Source of the DNA: BOG-1155 sp050012495
GTDB taxonomy: Bacteria > Desulfobacterota > Syntrophorhabdia > Syntrophorhabdales > WCHB1-27
DNA length: 64,000 bases
Direction: 5' to 3'
Assembly (NCBI GenBank): GCA_050012495.1
Contig: JBEKHB010000005.1
Location: 36,482-100,481, forward strand
The translations under genes and the position numbers were made by a program. Positions 16,440-25,124 of this stretch are shown here, piece after piece; the stretch's first letter is position 1; every line of letters begins with the position of its first letter. Below the pieces are notes generated by a model. It was given only the letters and a program-made list of their open reading frames with translations, did not search any database and was not told the DNA's origin.

Positions 16440-17597
16440 ATGATTGAAAAGGCGCTGAAAGGCGGCAAGGGTTATCGGGCGTGGCTCCTCTTTCTGCTCG
16501 CCGTCGCCGCTGCCGGTTTTCTCTCTTATCTCCACCAATGGAGCCATGGCCTTTCCATTACGGGCCTCAGCCGCAGTGTCTCCTGGGGCCTCTACATCGC
16601 GAACTTCACCTTCTTCGTAGGCGTCGCCGCCTCGGCGGTCACCGTCGTGCTTCCCTACTACCTCCATAGTGTGAAGGAGTTCGGGAAAATTACGATACTC
16701 GGCGAGTTCCTCGCCGTCCCTGCGGTCATCATGTCGCTCCTCTTTATCATCGTTGACCTGGGACGGCCTGACCGCGCCTTCAATCTTATCCTTTACCCCT
16801 CGCCCCAGTCATTGCTCTTCTGGGATATGATCGCCCTCAACGGGTACCTGCTCCTGAATCTTTTCATCGGGTGGTCCACCCTCGACGCCGAGGTGAAGGA
16901 TGAGAAGCCGCTCCCCTGGGTGCGGTTCCTCATCCTGCTATCCTTACCGTGGGCGGTCAGCATCCATACGGTGACCGCATTCATCTACCAGGGTCTTGTA
17001 GCCAGACCGCTCTGGCATACACCCTTGTGGGCGCCGCGGTTTCTCGCCTCCGCCTTTGCCTCCGGTCCCGCCCTTCTCATCCTGATGTCGCTTTTGATCC
17101 GGCGGATCACTCGCTTCGACCCCGGATGCGGAGCCATCCAGAAGGTCGCCACCATCGCCACGTATGCCCTTCTCGTCAACATCTTCCTGCTCCTCGTTGA
17201 GCTTTTCACCACGCTGTACGGCGGCGTCCCCGGGGACGTCGTGCATCTCCGCTACCTTTTCCTCGGTATCGACGGCCATCACGCCCTCGTGCCATGGATA
17301 TGGCTCTCCATGGTATTGATGGGTGGATCCGCTGGCGCCCTCCTCAGCACCCGGCTGCGCCGGCGCGAAGGCGTCCTGGCCCTGATCTGTGCCGCTATCA
17401 TCGTGGGTGTCTGGATAGACAAGGGCCTCGGCCTAGTCGTTCCGGGGTTTATCCCCTCCCCTCTCGGCGAGATCACCGAGTACGGGCCAACCCTCCCCGA
17501 GGTACTGATCACCACGGGGATCTGGGCCTTCGGCGTCCTCATCATTACCCTGCTCTACCGAATAGCCATATATGTGAAGCTTCAAGAGGCCGAGTAA
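16440..17597 (+). CDS. dsrP: DsrP, NrfD-type membrane subunit
   Basis: A 385-residue NrfD/PsrC-family integral membrane protein with about ten hydrophobic segments, starting LLFLLAVAAAGFLSYLHQW and ending WAFGVLIITLLYRIAIYV. NrfD proteins bind quinone and may translocate protons. It closes the dsrMKJOP operon and lies 43 nt behind dsrO with GGGAGG upstream of ATG 16440. The stop is followed within 20 nt by the convergent phosphoesterase gene. Confidence 0.94.
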   Translation: MIEKALKGGKGYRAWLLFLLAVAAAGFLSYLHQWSHGLSITGLSRSVSWGLYIANFTFFVGVAASAVTVVLPYYLHSVKEFGKITILGEFLAVPAVIMSLLFIIVDLGRPDRAFNLILYPSPQSLLFWDMIALNGYLLLNLFIGWSTLDAEVKDEKPLPWVRFLILLSLPWAVSIHTVTAFIYQGLVARPLWHTPLWAPRFLASAFASGPALLILMSLLIRRITRFDPGCGAIQKVATIATYALLVNIFLLLVELFTTLYGGVPGDVVHLRYLFLGIDGHHALVPWIWLSMVLMGGSAGALLSTRLRRREGVLALICAAIIVGVWIDKGLGLVVPGFIPSPLGEITEYGPTLPEVLITTGIWAFGVLIITLLYRIAIYVKLQEAE

Positions 17598-17607
17598 CAG
17601 CCCTTAA

Positions 17608-17630
17608 GTCTCAGGTTATCGGAGACCTGA
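17608..17630. terminator. Weak bidirectional hairpin between dsrP and the phosphoesterase gene
   Basis: TCAGGT (17611-17616) pairs with ACCTGA (17625-17630) in the short convergent junction; GTCTC/GAGAC offers an alternative pairing. No clear U-tract. It overlaps the end of the minus-strand gene. Confidence 0.3.
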
Positions 17631-19259
17631 AACGATCGGAGATAGGCCCACGGCGAAATCACCGTCATGATTGATGACTGCCCAGGCAACGTGCGTGTCC
17701 GGGTCGATGCCGTACGTACCAAGTCCGTAGCTTTCGTTCCATGCTCCACCTACAAAATGCGTGCTCTGCGGTCCGTAATCGGCGTCAACCGCGTTGATCC
17801 AGCCACCTTTGTCGTCCTTCGTCAGCAGGAAGAACTTTCCGCTTCCCATCTGGCTCATGCTAACCCCCGTGAGGCTCATTGAGAGGACATAGGTGTCTGT
17901 CTGGCCGCTCCCTAAGTTTTTTGCCATGCCCCAGAGGCTGAGGACGTCACTCTTCAGGCTTCCGCCCGCCTCTTGCAGGCTCGTCCAGCCCGTATCTATG
18001 GCCTGAGTTAAAAGGCGACCGCTTCCGTCCACTGCTGTATTGCTGTAGGCGCCGGCGAGGATCTTTGCCGTCGTCGTCCCGAAACTGTCCTGCACCACGC
18101 TGTAGGATGTGCCCGCCTGTCCACCCACCAGGAACTCCTTGCCGTTGAGACTGTAGCCAAAGGTCTCCTGTTTAGTAAACACGAGGCTCGGGGTACTCGA
18201 TATCAGGTACTCGCCCTTGCCGAGGGTCGCAAATACGTGCGCCGAGTAGTAATCGACCTTCACCCGGGGTCCGTCCACCGTGTAGATGTAATAACCGATT
18301 GTGTTGCGTTCCTGACGCAGGGAGGTTTCGCGGGTGGGGTTGTCGTACTTCACGTCATTGTTAATGCTGCCCGGCAGTTCTGAATTCCCTAGGGGGACGT
18401 AGAACTTATTGCTCTCGCTGCCGCTTATAATCTGCTGGACGGCCGAGGTGCCGTGAGGCGCCTGCACGATGGAGCGCTGATGGATGTGGTCGTGGCCGCT
18501 GATCAGATAACGCACGCCGCGGCCGGCCAGGCTGTCGATGAACTCCTTCTGCGCAAGTGGATTAGCCCCTGGGTTCACCCCCAGGAGGACATCCGTGTGG
18601 TTCTGGCCGATGAGGTTCTTGTGGCCGAAGACAAAGACGTGGCCGTTCATAGGTTTCCCCGCCAGGGTGCTGCTGATCCAACTCTGCTGGGAACTGATCG
18701 CATTGTTGTGCACATCGTAAGCGGTCCCGTCGGACGCTTTGCCATCGGTCGGAGTGAACTGATCGAGAAGCACAAATCGCGCATTACCGTAATCGAAGGA
18801 GTAGCTCAGGCCCTTCAAGTTGGTGCTGGGGCTGCTGAAGTGTGTCGCCCCGACCACATTGCTGCCGTTGCCCCGGGTTTGCGGGTAAAGACCCTGGAAC
18901 TGGATCGCCGCATCTGCGGAGCTCTCGTGGTTGCCCCGAAACGGGTAGAAGCCAATGCCCGCGTTGTACAGGGCCCGGCTAGCTTTAGCCCGCTCGGCCA
19001 AAGCGGCGCTCGACCCGTTGTCCGTCAAGTCGCCGACCTGGACGACGAATTTTACGCCGGCCCTTATGATCTGCGGGTTGATCTGGTCGATAATCCCGAC
19101 AGGGACCGAATTAGGGTTCTTGCCGTCAGTATCCGCGCCAATCCACTGGGTATCGCTCATGACTCCGAAACTCCACGGCGCCGCCCATACCCCCCCTGCT
19201 CCGATACAGACAGCGAACGCGAGGGCGCACGCTGCTTTGAACCAGAATAGTCGCTTCAT
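17616..19259 (-). CDS. Secreted calcineurin-like metallophosphoesterase
   Basis: A 547-residue exported protein with a Sec signal peptide (MKRLFWFKAACALAFAVC, cleavage near GGVWAAP). The metallophosphoesterase motifs appear in order: GVMSDTQW, VQVGDLTDNG, PFRGNHES, VFGHKN and SGHDHIHQ, which supply the two-metal site. The C-terminal half (from about residue 350) is a serine/glycine-rich beta region that may be a separate domain. Substrate unknown (nucleotide, phospholipid or phosphoprotein). It is convergent with dsrP and shows no functional link with dsr genes. Confidence 0.85.
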   Translation of the reverse strand: MKRLFWFKAACALAFAVCIGAGGVWAAPWSFGVMSDTQWIGADTDGKNPNSVPVGIIDQINPQIIRAGVKFVVQVGDLTDNGSSAALAERAKASRALYNAGIGFYPFRGNHESSADAAIQFQGLYPQTRGNGSNVVGATHFSSPSTNLKGLSYSFDYGNARFVLLDQFTPTDGKASDGTAYDVHNNAISSQQSWISSTLAGKPMNGHVFVFGHKNLIGQNHTDVLLGVNPGANPLAQKEFIDSLAGRGVRYLISGHDHIHQRSIVQAPHGTSAVQQIISGSESNKFYVPLGNSELPGSINNDVKYDNPTRETSLRQERNTIGYYIYTVDGPRVKVDYYSAHVFATLGKGEYLISSTPSLVFTKQETFGYSLNGKEFLVGGQAGTSYSVVQDSFGTTTAKILAGAYSNTAVDGSGRLLTQAIDTGWTSLQEAGGSLKSDVLSLWGMAKNLGSGQTDTYVLSMSLTGVSMSQMGSGKFFLLTKDDKGGWINAVDADYGPQSTHFVGGAWNESYGLGTYGIDPDTHVAWAVINHDGDFAVGLSPIVSGLR

Positions 19260-19493
19260 ACCGGTAGCTCCTTTTATATTCTTTGCGAGATTGCCGATCC
19301 GCGTTCACGATTCCTTTGGCGCCATCATCGCCTGTTGAGATTATAACCTCTTTTCGATGACAGGAGACCCTTGGTGTACGTCTTGTCTTTGAGGATTATA
19401 TATCAGGTTTGTTGAGATGGAATGAACGGCGCGTCAAATGTCCGTCAAAATCTGCCGCCTGATATCATTTACCCATGTCCCGTTCTCTTGAAG
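19260..19493. other. Intergenic, left edge of cassette array
   Basis: About 230 nt upstream of the phosphoesterase start. I looked for a third attC-like palindrome here to close the third cassette and did not find one, so this side of the array appears truncated. Confidence 0.4.
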
Positions 19494-20238
19494 TTAACTG
19501 CTTTCCCCACAACTCGATATTCCACGAGCGCCCTGATTTTTCCGCCTATCTGATGCTCTTATTGTTATTCGCACCCCCCCCTTAAGAGAATCGGGATCAG
19601 GAGGAAGCGTATTAAACGGCTTTACCTTGCCTACTAATACTACTATTCTTTCCGGAAGTTTCTTACTGCCCCAGATAATCCACCACAAGAACAGGCCGAA
19701 AATAATAGGGCAGGCAATGTAAATGGATAGGAATACGCATCTATAATCCTTCAGCAGCGGAATTTCGGGGATGAAGCGGAAATATCCCAAAATGCAAGCA
19801 AGACCATACCCAGCCAACAGTAACATAGAAAAAAAGGGTTGCGGATATCACGAAGGGTGTGCGAAAGTCAAAAAGAAGCTTCTGCGTTATGGATGACTCC
19901 CAATTCAATACGTTAGAACCAAGCAGCGTATTGATTCGATTCTCTATGTCCCTTACATACGCCGCGTTGGTCATTAAATTTGCCATCTTTATGAGAAAGA
20001 AAAATGAAAATGCAAAAAAAAGATAAGGAACAAAAGTTATAACAACCTGTACGTTGAAAGGGTCGTTGGATCCTGAATCCCCTTTAATACTGAAGGCGAA
20101 AATAGCAGCCAAAAAGCCCAAAAAGATTTGGAAGTCTCTAATGATGGCATTCATTATAAGTCTAATCTCTTCCCTCAGGGCACCATACTCTGTCATCATT
20201 ATTTCAATTATTTTCTCTTCTACATTCTCTTTTTCCAT
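19494..20238 (-). pseudogene. Membrane protein in cassette 3, frameshifted
   Basis: Two overlapping minus-strand frames (20238 to 19741, and 19826 to 19494) appear to be one gene. The first starts MEKENVEEKIIEIMMTEYG and has three hydrophobic segments up to SATLFF; the hydrophobic continuation (MLLLAGYGLACILGYF, then a further membrane helix YIACPIIFGLFLWWIIW) lies in the other frame. The switch falls at a run of seven A (plus strand, about 19833), where one base fewer restores a single frame of about 240 residues. It may be a sequencing error or real decay. A ribosome site (AAGGGAGC) precedes ATG 20238. No known family recognised. Confidence 0.6.
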
Positions 20239-20301
20239 AGATCAGCTCCCTTACCCGGTCTATGCTTCTATCGGTTCCGTACCTTTGTTGGGTCTACTCT
20301 T

Positions 20302-20369
20302 GTCATAACATGGTGCTCACCGGCGTGGTGCGCTGTTCTGCCACGTCCGGTGCAGCTACTTGTTATAGC
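20302..20369 (-). repeat. attC recombination site (integron cassette)
   Basis: A 68-bp imperfect palindrome bounded by GCTATAAC and GTTATGAC (minus strand). The arms are GCTGCACCGGACGTGGC and CCACGCCGGTGAGC; the left arm carries unpaired extra bases (A after CACCGG and G in GCTG), the extrahelical-base asymmetry that IntI uses to choose the strand. It sits 2 nt behind the stop of the gene at 20371-21000, as in mobile cassettes. Confidence 0.8.
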
Positions 20370-20370
20370 T

Positions 20371-21000
20371 TCAGCTTTTTGCGTCAGGGAAACACCCTGT
20401 CATCCTTGCCATTATGACTATCAAGTAGGGATACGATTGAAAACAAACAAAATCGCAGAACTCCGGTTCGTTGAGCACCTTGCCGACGGAATAGCCAAGC
20501 CCACCCGCCGGGAGGTTCACCAAATTGAAGGCCGAGCCCGTAGGGTCACCATGAGTCAAGGAATTGAAGGTGTTACAAATTTCCTGAGCTTGCTTTGTGT
20601 CCACCTCTTTGTGCATGGTTGCCAGCATTTTTGCAAGACTGGGACGCTCTTTATGTCTCCAACCGCGTTGCCATAAAGCGACTTCTTGCGGTCTTTCATG
20701 TAGGTATGAAATGATAGCCACTCGCTCAATGAGAGGGCGCATCAGAACAGCCGCCGCAAACAGATAGCCTTGGCGGACCAGTTCGCGAATACTTAACGCA
20801 AGATTGATACCCTGGGGAATAATCTGACAAGCTGCCTTCTGCAAGTCATTCAGTTCGTTTTTGTGTGTGTAGGCTGCAATCTCGGCATTTGCTTCCAAGC
20901 AGGACAGAATAATCTGATCGAAGTGAAACACAGATTCTCTGCCAAGATACGGCTCGTCATCCGGGGTGAATACAGGTGATTGTTTCAAGTCCTCTTTCAT
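20371..21000 (-). CDS. Cassette 2 protein, DUF5677-like
   Basis: A 209-residue soluble helical protein. The segment GYLFAAAVLMRPLIERVAIISYLHE followed by a basic WQRGWRHKERPSL stretch resembles proteins annotated as DUF5677 or related, which are frequent in integron cassettes; the match is from pattern memory and moderate. The ATG lies 10-15 nt from the preceding attC and the stop directly abuts the next one, so the gene fills the cassette in the normal orientation. Defence-related roles are often proposed for cassette genes but nothing here proves it. Confidence 0.75.
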   Translation of the reverse strand: MKEDLKQSPVFTPDDEPYLGRESVFHFDQIILSCLEANAEIAAYTHKNELNDLQKAACQIIPQGINLALSIRELVRQGYLFAAAVLMRPLIERVAIISYLHERPQEVALWQRGWRHKERPSLAKMLATMHKEVDTKQAQEICNTFNSLTHGDPTGSAFNLVNLPAGGLGYSVGKVLNEPEFCDFVCFQSYPYLIVIMARMTGCFPDAKS

Positions 21001-21011
21001 CTTCTTTTCCT

Positions 21012-21078
21012 GCTATAACAACATGCTCACCGGCGTGGCGCGCTGTTTTGCCACGTCCGGTGCAGCTATTCGTTAGCC
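21012..21078 (-). repeat. attC recombination site (integron cassette)
   Basis: A 67-bp imperfect palindrome nearly identical in its arms to the site at 20302-20369 (GCTGCACCGGACGTGGC and GCCACGCCGGTGAGC) with outer boxes GGCTAAC and GTTATAGC. High similarity between the two attC sites is typical for chromosomal arrays. It separates the cassettes at 21082-21687 and 20371-21000. Confidence 0.82.
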
Positions 21079-21081
21079 GTA

Positions 21082-21687
21082 TCAGTGCCCGCAGTATTTC
21101 CATATGAACTCACCCGCGAAATCAACAAACCAGCGAAAGATCTGATGCGCGCGATCAGCCACTTTGTCCGCCTCGGCTCTCATGTCCGCGTACCGCGGAA
21201 TGGCCCAGATCTGTCGCACGACAATGCTGTCGACAACGTCATCTGCGACTTTGAAATACCACAAATAGGCTGTGTCTCCTCGCGTTACGGATGAGGTTCG
21301 CGCTTCCTGACGTGCGGCTCTGTCGGCGATGGCTCGATTGATAAGCTTTCCACAACCGTAATAGTGAAAGGCCAGATTGTGGCGTACCTTGCCTACCAGC
21401 CGTTCAAACTCAGAATGGCATGAGCCGTCGGGCAAGAACTGCGTAAGCTCATGAAACGATCTCTGGGTTTCCGCGTCGCATTGCCCCAAGAGACCCACTA
21501 GAAACTGATCTTTCTTGATTTCCTCTATGACCTTTAGGCCTTCGTAAAGATGAGCGAGCTGCATCCTAATGAAGTACATTCCCGCCCCAGTCTGGCGAGG
21601 TTTTTTGGTGCTGGGTTGCTCCTTCTTCCAGTCGGAGAGGGCTTGGTTAGCCAGCGAGAGGTCGTTACAGGCCATCATCAGTTTCAC
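21082..21687 (-). CDS. Cassette 1 hypothetical protein (5' end possibly frameshifted)
   Basis: A 201-residue soluble protein without recognised motif; helical, with WFVDFAGEFIWKYCGH at the C-terminus. The usable start in this frame is GTG 21687, but the in-frame sequence upstream (LSFDTPHTRGQAADTVV) still looks coding, and an ATG at 21772 close to a GTTAGCC core box opens a 15-codon frame (MSGENGLNQYTISEL) that stops at 21725. A one-base frameshift between about 21727 and 21744 would join them. Either the gene is decayed at its start or the sequence has an error. The stop is 4 nt from the attC. Confidence 0.65.
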   Translation of the reverse strand: MKLMMACNDLSLANQALSDWKKEQPSTKKPRQTGAGMYFIRMQLAHLYEGLKVIEEIKKDQFLVGLLGQCDAETQRSFHELTQFLPDGSCHSEFERLVGKVRHNLAFHYYGCGKLINRAIADRAARQEARTSSVTRGDTAYLWYFKVADDVVDSIVVRQIWAIPRYADMRAEADKVADRAHQIFRWFVDFAGEFIWKYCGH

Positions 21688-21782
21688 GACAGTGTCTGCG
21701 GCCTGACCGCGGGTGTGTGGTGTGTCAAAGCTCAGAAATCGTGTACTGGTTCAGGCCATTTTCTCCGCTCATCTTTCTTGGT

Positions 21783-21789
21783 GGCTAAC
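21783..21789 (-). other. Cassette-array core box (GTTAGCC)
   Basis: On the minus strand GTTAGTTGTTAGCC immediately precedes the start of cassette 1. GTTAGCC is the type of core box at which IntI cuts. No folded attC and no integrase gene lies beyond it, so it may be the remains of an attI or of a deleted cassette. Confidence 0.4.
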
Positions 21790-22129
21790 AACTAACTATA
21801 CAGACGAAACGCAGGTCATATTGGACATTCAAGAAGAATGATCGGTAATATCCAATATACGCCTCACCTCGCTCGCCGAAACAACGATTTAGATCACCCC
21901 TCTCCTATTCATTACCACGGGTACTTATTACATTTCAAGAGGAACTTCGGAATAAATAAGGAAGAAACTGCCGGACAGGTGCGGGTTCGGGCGCGACCCA
22001 GCAAGGCAATATGGAGCTGGGTGCCCCGCCTGTGGCCCTAAGGGCGTGGGTCGCAAGCGTTGAAACTGGTGGAACCGGGAAAGAGAGGCTGAAGGGGTGA
22101 TTGTTTTCGTAAAAAGTCTAGAACTGCCT
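21790..22129. other. Intergenic, no gene seen
   Basis: About 340 nt between the cassette array and the acyltransferase gene. No credible reading frame, attC or integrase remnant was found. The two neighbouring genes on the minus strand read in the same direction. Confidence 0.4.
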
Positions 22130-23965
22130 TTACGACGCCCGCCTCTCGGGCTCCGTCTGGTTGTGATACGCCAGATATGAGGCAGCCTCGACCCGCCCCA
22201 TGAGGCGTTCGAGGATCTTCGGCTCGCATTTGGTCAGGTCAATCATGACGAGCCCGTCCAGGGCGTTCGCGAAGGATCGATCGACATTGAAACCCATCAG
22301 CCTTCCCCCCATCCGTATGTACTGCCTGAGGAGGACGGGAACGCCTTTCCGGTCTATCTCCAAGTCGGAGACGAAGGCGGACAGCTCTTCTATGTCGGTG
22401 ATCAGCTCGGGGTCCAGGCGCAGCTTGACGGAACGCTTGTCCCCTGGACGTATCGCCATTCTCGGTTTTACCATCCGGGCAAGGTGCGGTGCATACGTCT
22501 TCCCCTTGAGGAAGGCGACGATGAGCTGCCTGGAGGCGGGACTGTACATTTCGCTGATGGTTACGGCCCCGAAGAGGGTCCTGTACCGCGGATTGAGTCC
22601 GATGAAACGTGCGATCCCTCTCCAGAGCAGCAAAAGCGGGGAATACGATTTCTGGTACTCCAGGCGGACGAAAGAACGGCCGAGTTCCACGGCATCGCGC
22701 ATGTGCTCGAAGAAGGTCTCTTTGTAGGTGAAGAGGGCGCTCGTATACAGACCCTTTGTGCCAAAGCGTTCAATGACGCGGTCAACCGGAGCAAGACGGT
22801 AGGAGCCGATCAGTTCGCTCTTTTCTTTGTGCCAGAGAAAGAGGTGAGTGTAGTAGAGGTCGAAGCGGTCCAGGTCGACAGACCGACCGGTCCCCTCGCC
22901 CACTCCCCTGAAGGTAAGCTCCCTCAATCTCCCTATCTCGTACAGGAGATTGGGTATCTGCTGGCTGCTTGCGTACATCACCGAGTACTGGTCGGTTTCC
23001 CAGAGCACCTGTTGGGCCGGGAGCAGATCGATCTCCCCGTGAATCACACCAGTGTGTGGCCCGTCGATCACCCTTTGCGGCTGCTTCACTCTTTTCCCCG
23101 ATGAGTGCATGACATCCCCCCTTCTTTTCGCTGCGGGCAACCGGTGGTGGAGCATGTAGGTACGGGCCCGCAAGTAAGCCATCAGTTGACTGTCACCTTC
23201 AAAACCCTTGATCCTCTCTGCAGAGACCAGGTTCCCTATGTCGAGGCGCACCTCTGTGGAGTTTTTGTTGAGTAGCTCGTGCGGCAGGAGCACTGTGCGA
23301 AAGAGCGGGTGGACCAGTCCGGCCACTTGAAACAGGGCGCTGTTCCTTCCGTGGAAGAAGACTGGGAGGACGGGCGCGGCTGACTTCCTGATTATGCGGC
23401 CGACCATTTTGCTCCACGCCGGATCGACAACCTCTTTCTTCGTCAGTTGAAGGTGCAAGACCTGTCCGGCCGGGAACACGGCCAGAACCCCGCCATTTCC
23501 TACCCAGGTGAGCGCATCCCTCAGGGGCTTTACGTTTCGCCAAACCGAGCCGCCACCGCCGAAGGGATCGACGGGAATGATGAGAAGGCGCATTTCCGGT
23601 ATCCGTTCCAGCAGGTAGTTGGCCATAATCTTGACATCCGGCCGGACGGCCTGAAGCACGGCAGCCAACATCAGTCCCTCGACACCACCGAAGGGATGGT
23701 TTGCAACGACAACCAGAGGACCATGCGCGGGGATCCGCCTCATGTCGTCCGGCTCGACGTGATAACCGATTTTGAGAGCGGCCAGGGCCCGTTCCACAAA
23801 ATCGCCGGTCTCGTCCCATTTGTCCATTTCCGCGTAAATGTTGTTCAACCGGTCCAACAGGAGAAGACGTTCGAGAAGCCCGTTTAACCTGGAAAGAATC
23901 CGGCTGCGCAGGGGGTCGGGGAACGTGATGTCCAGTTTAAAGATGCGACCGTCACGGCTGCTCAT
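22130..23965 (-). CDS. OlsF-like bifunctional acyltransferase (PlsC + OlsB domains)
   Basis: A fusion of two acyltransferases, about 611 residues. The N-terminal half is a PlsC-type lysophospholipid acyltransferase with VVANHPFGGVEGL as the catalytic block (NH-x4-E in place of the usual NH-x4-D), PFGGGGSVWRN and GGVLAVFPAGQ. The C-terminal half resembles the OlsB N-acyltransferase (GNAT fold: LRELTFRGVGEG, HKEKSELIGSYRLA, FVRLEYQKSYSPLLLLWRGI). This layout matches OlsF, which makes ornithine lipids from ornithine and acyl-ACP. Start: ATG 23965 is preferred, with GGAGG 12 nt upstream; the frame remains open upstream to TTG 24013. Such lipids are often made under phosphate limitation, and phoB and pstS are the next genes. 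Confidence 0.78.
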   Translation of the reverse strand: MSSRDGRIFKLDITFPDPLRSRILSRLNGLLERLLLLDRLNNIYAEMDKWDETGDFVERALAALKIGYHVEPDDMRRIPAHGPLVVVANHPFGGVEGLMLAAVLQAVRPDVKIMANYLLERIPEMRLLIIPVDPFGGGGSVWRNVKPLRDALTWVGNGGVLAVFPAGQVLHLQLTKKEVVDPAWSKMVGRIIRKSAAPVLPVFFHGRNSALFQVAGLVHPLFRTVLLPHELLNKNSTEVRLDIGNLVSAERIKGFEGDSQLMAYLRARTYMLHHRLPAAKRRGDVMHSSGKRVKQPQRVIDGPHTGVIHGEIDLLPAQQVLWETDQYSVMYASSQQIPNLLYEIGRLRELTFRGVGEGTGRSVDLDRFDLYYTHLFLWHKEKSELIGSYRLAPVDRVIERFGTKGLYTSALFTYKETFFEHMRDAVELGRSFVRLEYQKSYSPLLLLWRGIARFIGLNPRYRTLFGAVTISEMYSPASRQLIVAFLKGKTYAPHLARMVKPRMAIRPGDKRSVKLRLDPELITDIEELSAFVSDLEIDRKGVPVLLRQYIRMGGRLMGFNVDRSFANALDGLVMIDLTKCEPKILERLMGRVEAASYLAYHNQTEPERRAS

Positions 23966-24187
23966 CTGCGGGAGAAACCTCCGGTTATGAGGGAATAATG
24001 ACGGATAGTGCAACCGGCTGAAGGTCGTATGGACATTTGCGGATCGGGATGGAAGAGTTTTCCCATAATCTCACGCCAATTTTAGAGGATGAATGTTAGG
24101 AAGGTGTGAACCATTCGTGAAAAGAGCGTTAATTCGTGCGGCCGCAGATCACGTGGAACCGGAGTTCCTTTCAGGATTAACAAATTA

Positions 24188-24216
24188 TTCACCATCTATT
24201 CACCATTCCTTAACAA
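24188..24216 (+). promoter_or_regulatory. Candidate Pho box upstream of phoB
   Basis: Three 7-mers at exact 11-bp spacing: TTCACCA at 24188 and 24199 and TTAACAA at 24210. PhoB binds direct 7-bp repeats with 11-bp period. The site lies between the divergent acyltransferase and phoB genes and could control both. Confidence 0.5.
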
Positions 24217-24345
24217 AAGACAGATATACTGATCACCAAAGCATTAAGGTGAATGATCGGATAAGCGAAAAATAGGCAACCGGGGGAGGGCGGGTCATTC
24301 GCCCTGCATACGTAAGAAGAATGGCCGTGTTGCCGGGAGGCTTTG

Positions 24346-25041
24346 ATGCTTACGAGCAAGCAAATCGTTGTTGTTGAGGATGAGATCGATATTCTTGATC
24401 TCATCTCCCTGCATCTTAAGAAAGAGAGATTCAACGTGCGGGGATTTCTGAACGGGTACAGCTTCATGAAATATCTGGAGACGGAGAAACCCTCTCTTCT
24501 TGTTCTGGACCTCATGCTGCCCGATGTGGATGGTTTTGAGATCTGCAAGCAGCTTAGAGCGAGACCTGACTGTGCATCAATCCCTATTATTATTATCACC
24601 GCCCGCTCCGCCGAAACCGACAAGGTCCTCGGCCTCGGGCTCGGCGCTGATGATTACATGGTGAAACCCTTTTCACCGAGAGAGCTGGTTGCACGGGTGA
24701 AGGCGGTGCTGAGACGCACCGTGAGGCAGGAGACGGAGAACGAAAAGGAGAAAATTGAGATCGGCAATATCCTGAGTATCGATATGCAGAAATATGAGGT
24801 CATCGTGGAGGGGGCAAAAATAGACCTGACGACCACCGAATTCCGCATCCTGCAGCTCCTTGCTTCCAAGAACGGTTGGGTTTTCTCGAGGGAGAAGATA
24901 CTTAACCACCTGTGGGGGAGCGATAAGATGGTCCTCGATAGAACGGTAGACGTTCATATCAAACACCTCCGGGAGAAGATGGGGAAGGCCGGCGCCCTCA
25001 TTAAAAATATGCGGGGGATCGGGTACAAGCTTGCAATGTGA
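24346..25041 (+). CDS. phoB: PhoB-like response regulator
   Basis: A 231-residue OmpR/PhoB-type regulator: receiver domain (residues 1-120) with the acidic pair in VVVEDEID, phospho-acceptor Asp in LLVLDLMLPDVDG, switch residues in IIIITARS and KPFSPREL; then a winged-helix DNA-binding domain (IDLTTTEFRILQLLA through HIKHLREKMG, ending RGIGYKLAM). ATG 24346 is 5 nt behind GGGAGG. A PstS gene follows, and no PhoR kinase is in the window, so the sensor is encoded elsewhere. phoB is assigned from the neighbour and family fit. Confidence 0.82.
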   Translation: MLTSKQIVVVEDEIDILDLISLHLKKERFNVRGFLNGYSFMKYLETEKPSLLVLDLMLPDVDGFEICKQLRARPDCASIPIIIITARSAETDKVLGLGLGADDYMVKPFSPRELVARVKAVLRRTVRQETENEKEKIEIGNILSIDMQKYEVIVEGAKIDLTTTEFRILQLLASKNGWVFSREKILNHLWGSDKMVLDRTVDVHIKHLREKMGKAGALIKNMRGIGYKLAM

Positions 25042-25124
25042 ACAAAAAGAGCGGGCGGGAATTGTGGATAGATAAGAAGAAATGTCTTGAGGGACTGAGA
25101 AAATTGAATTGCAGGAGGTCTGAC

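Noticed and set aside
20128..20676. 182-codon plus-strand frame in the cassette array
   Set aside because: It runs across an attC site and through two oppositely oriented genes; composition is not protein-like.
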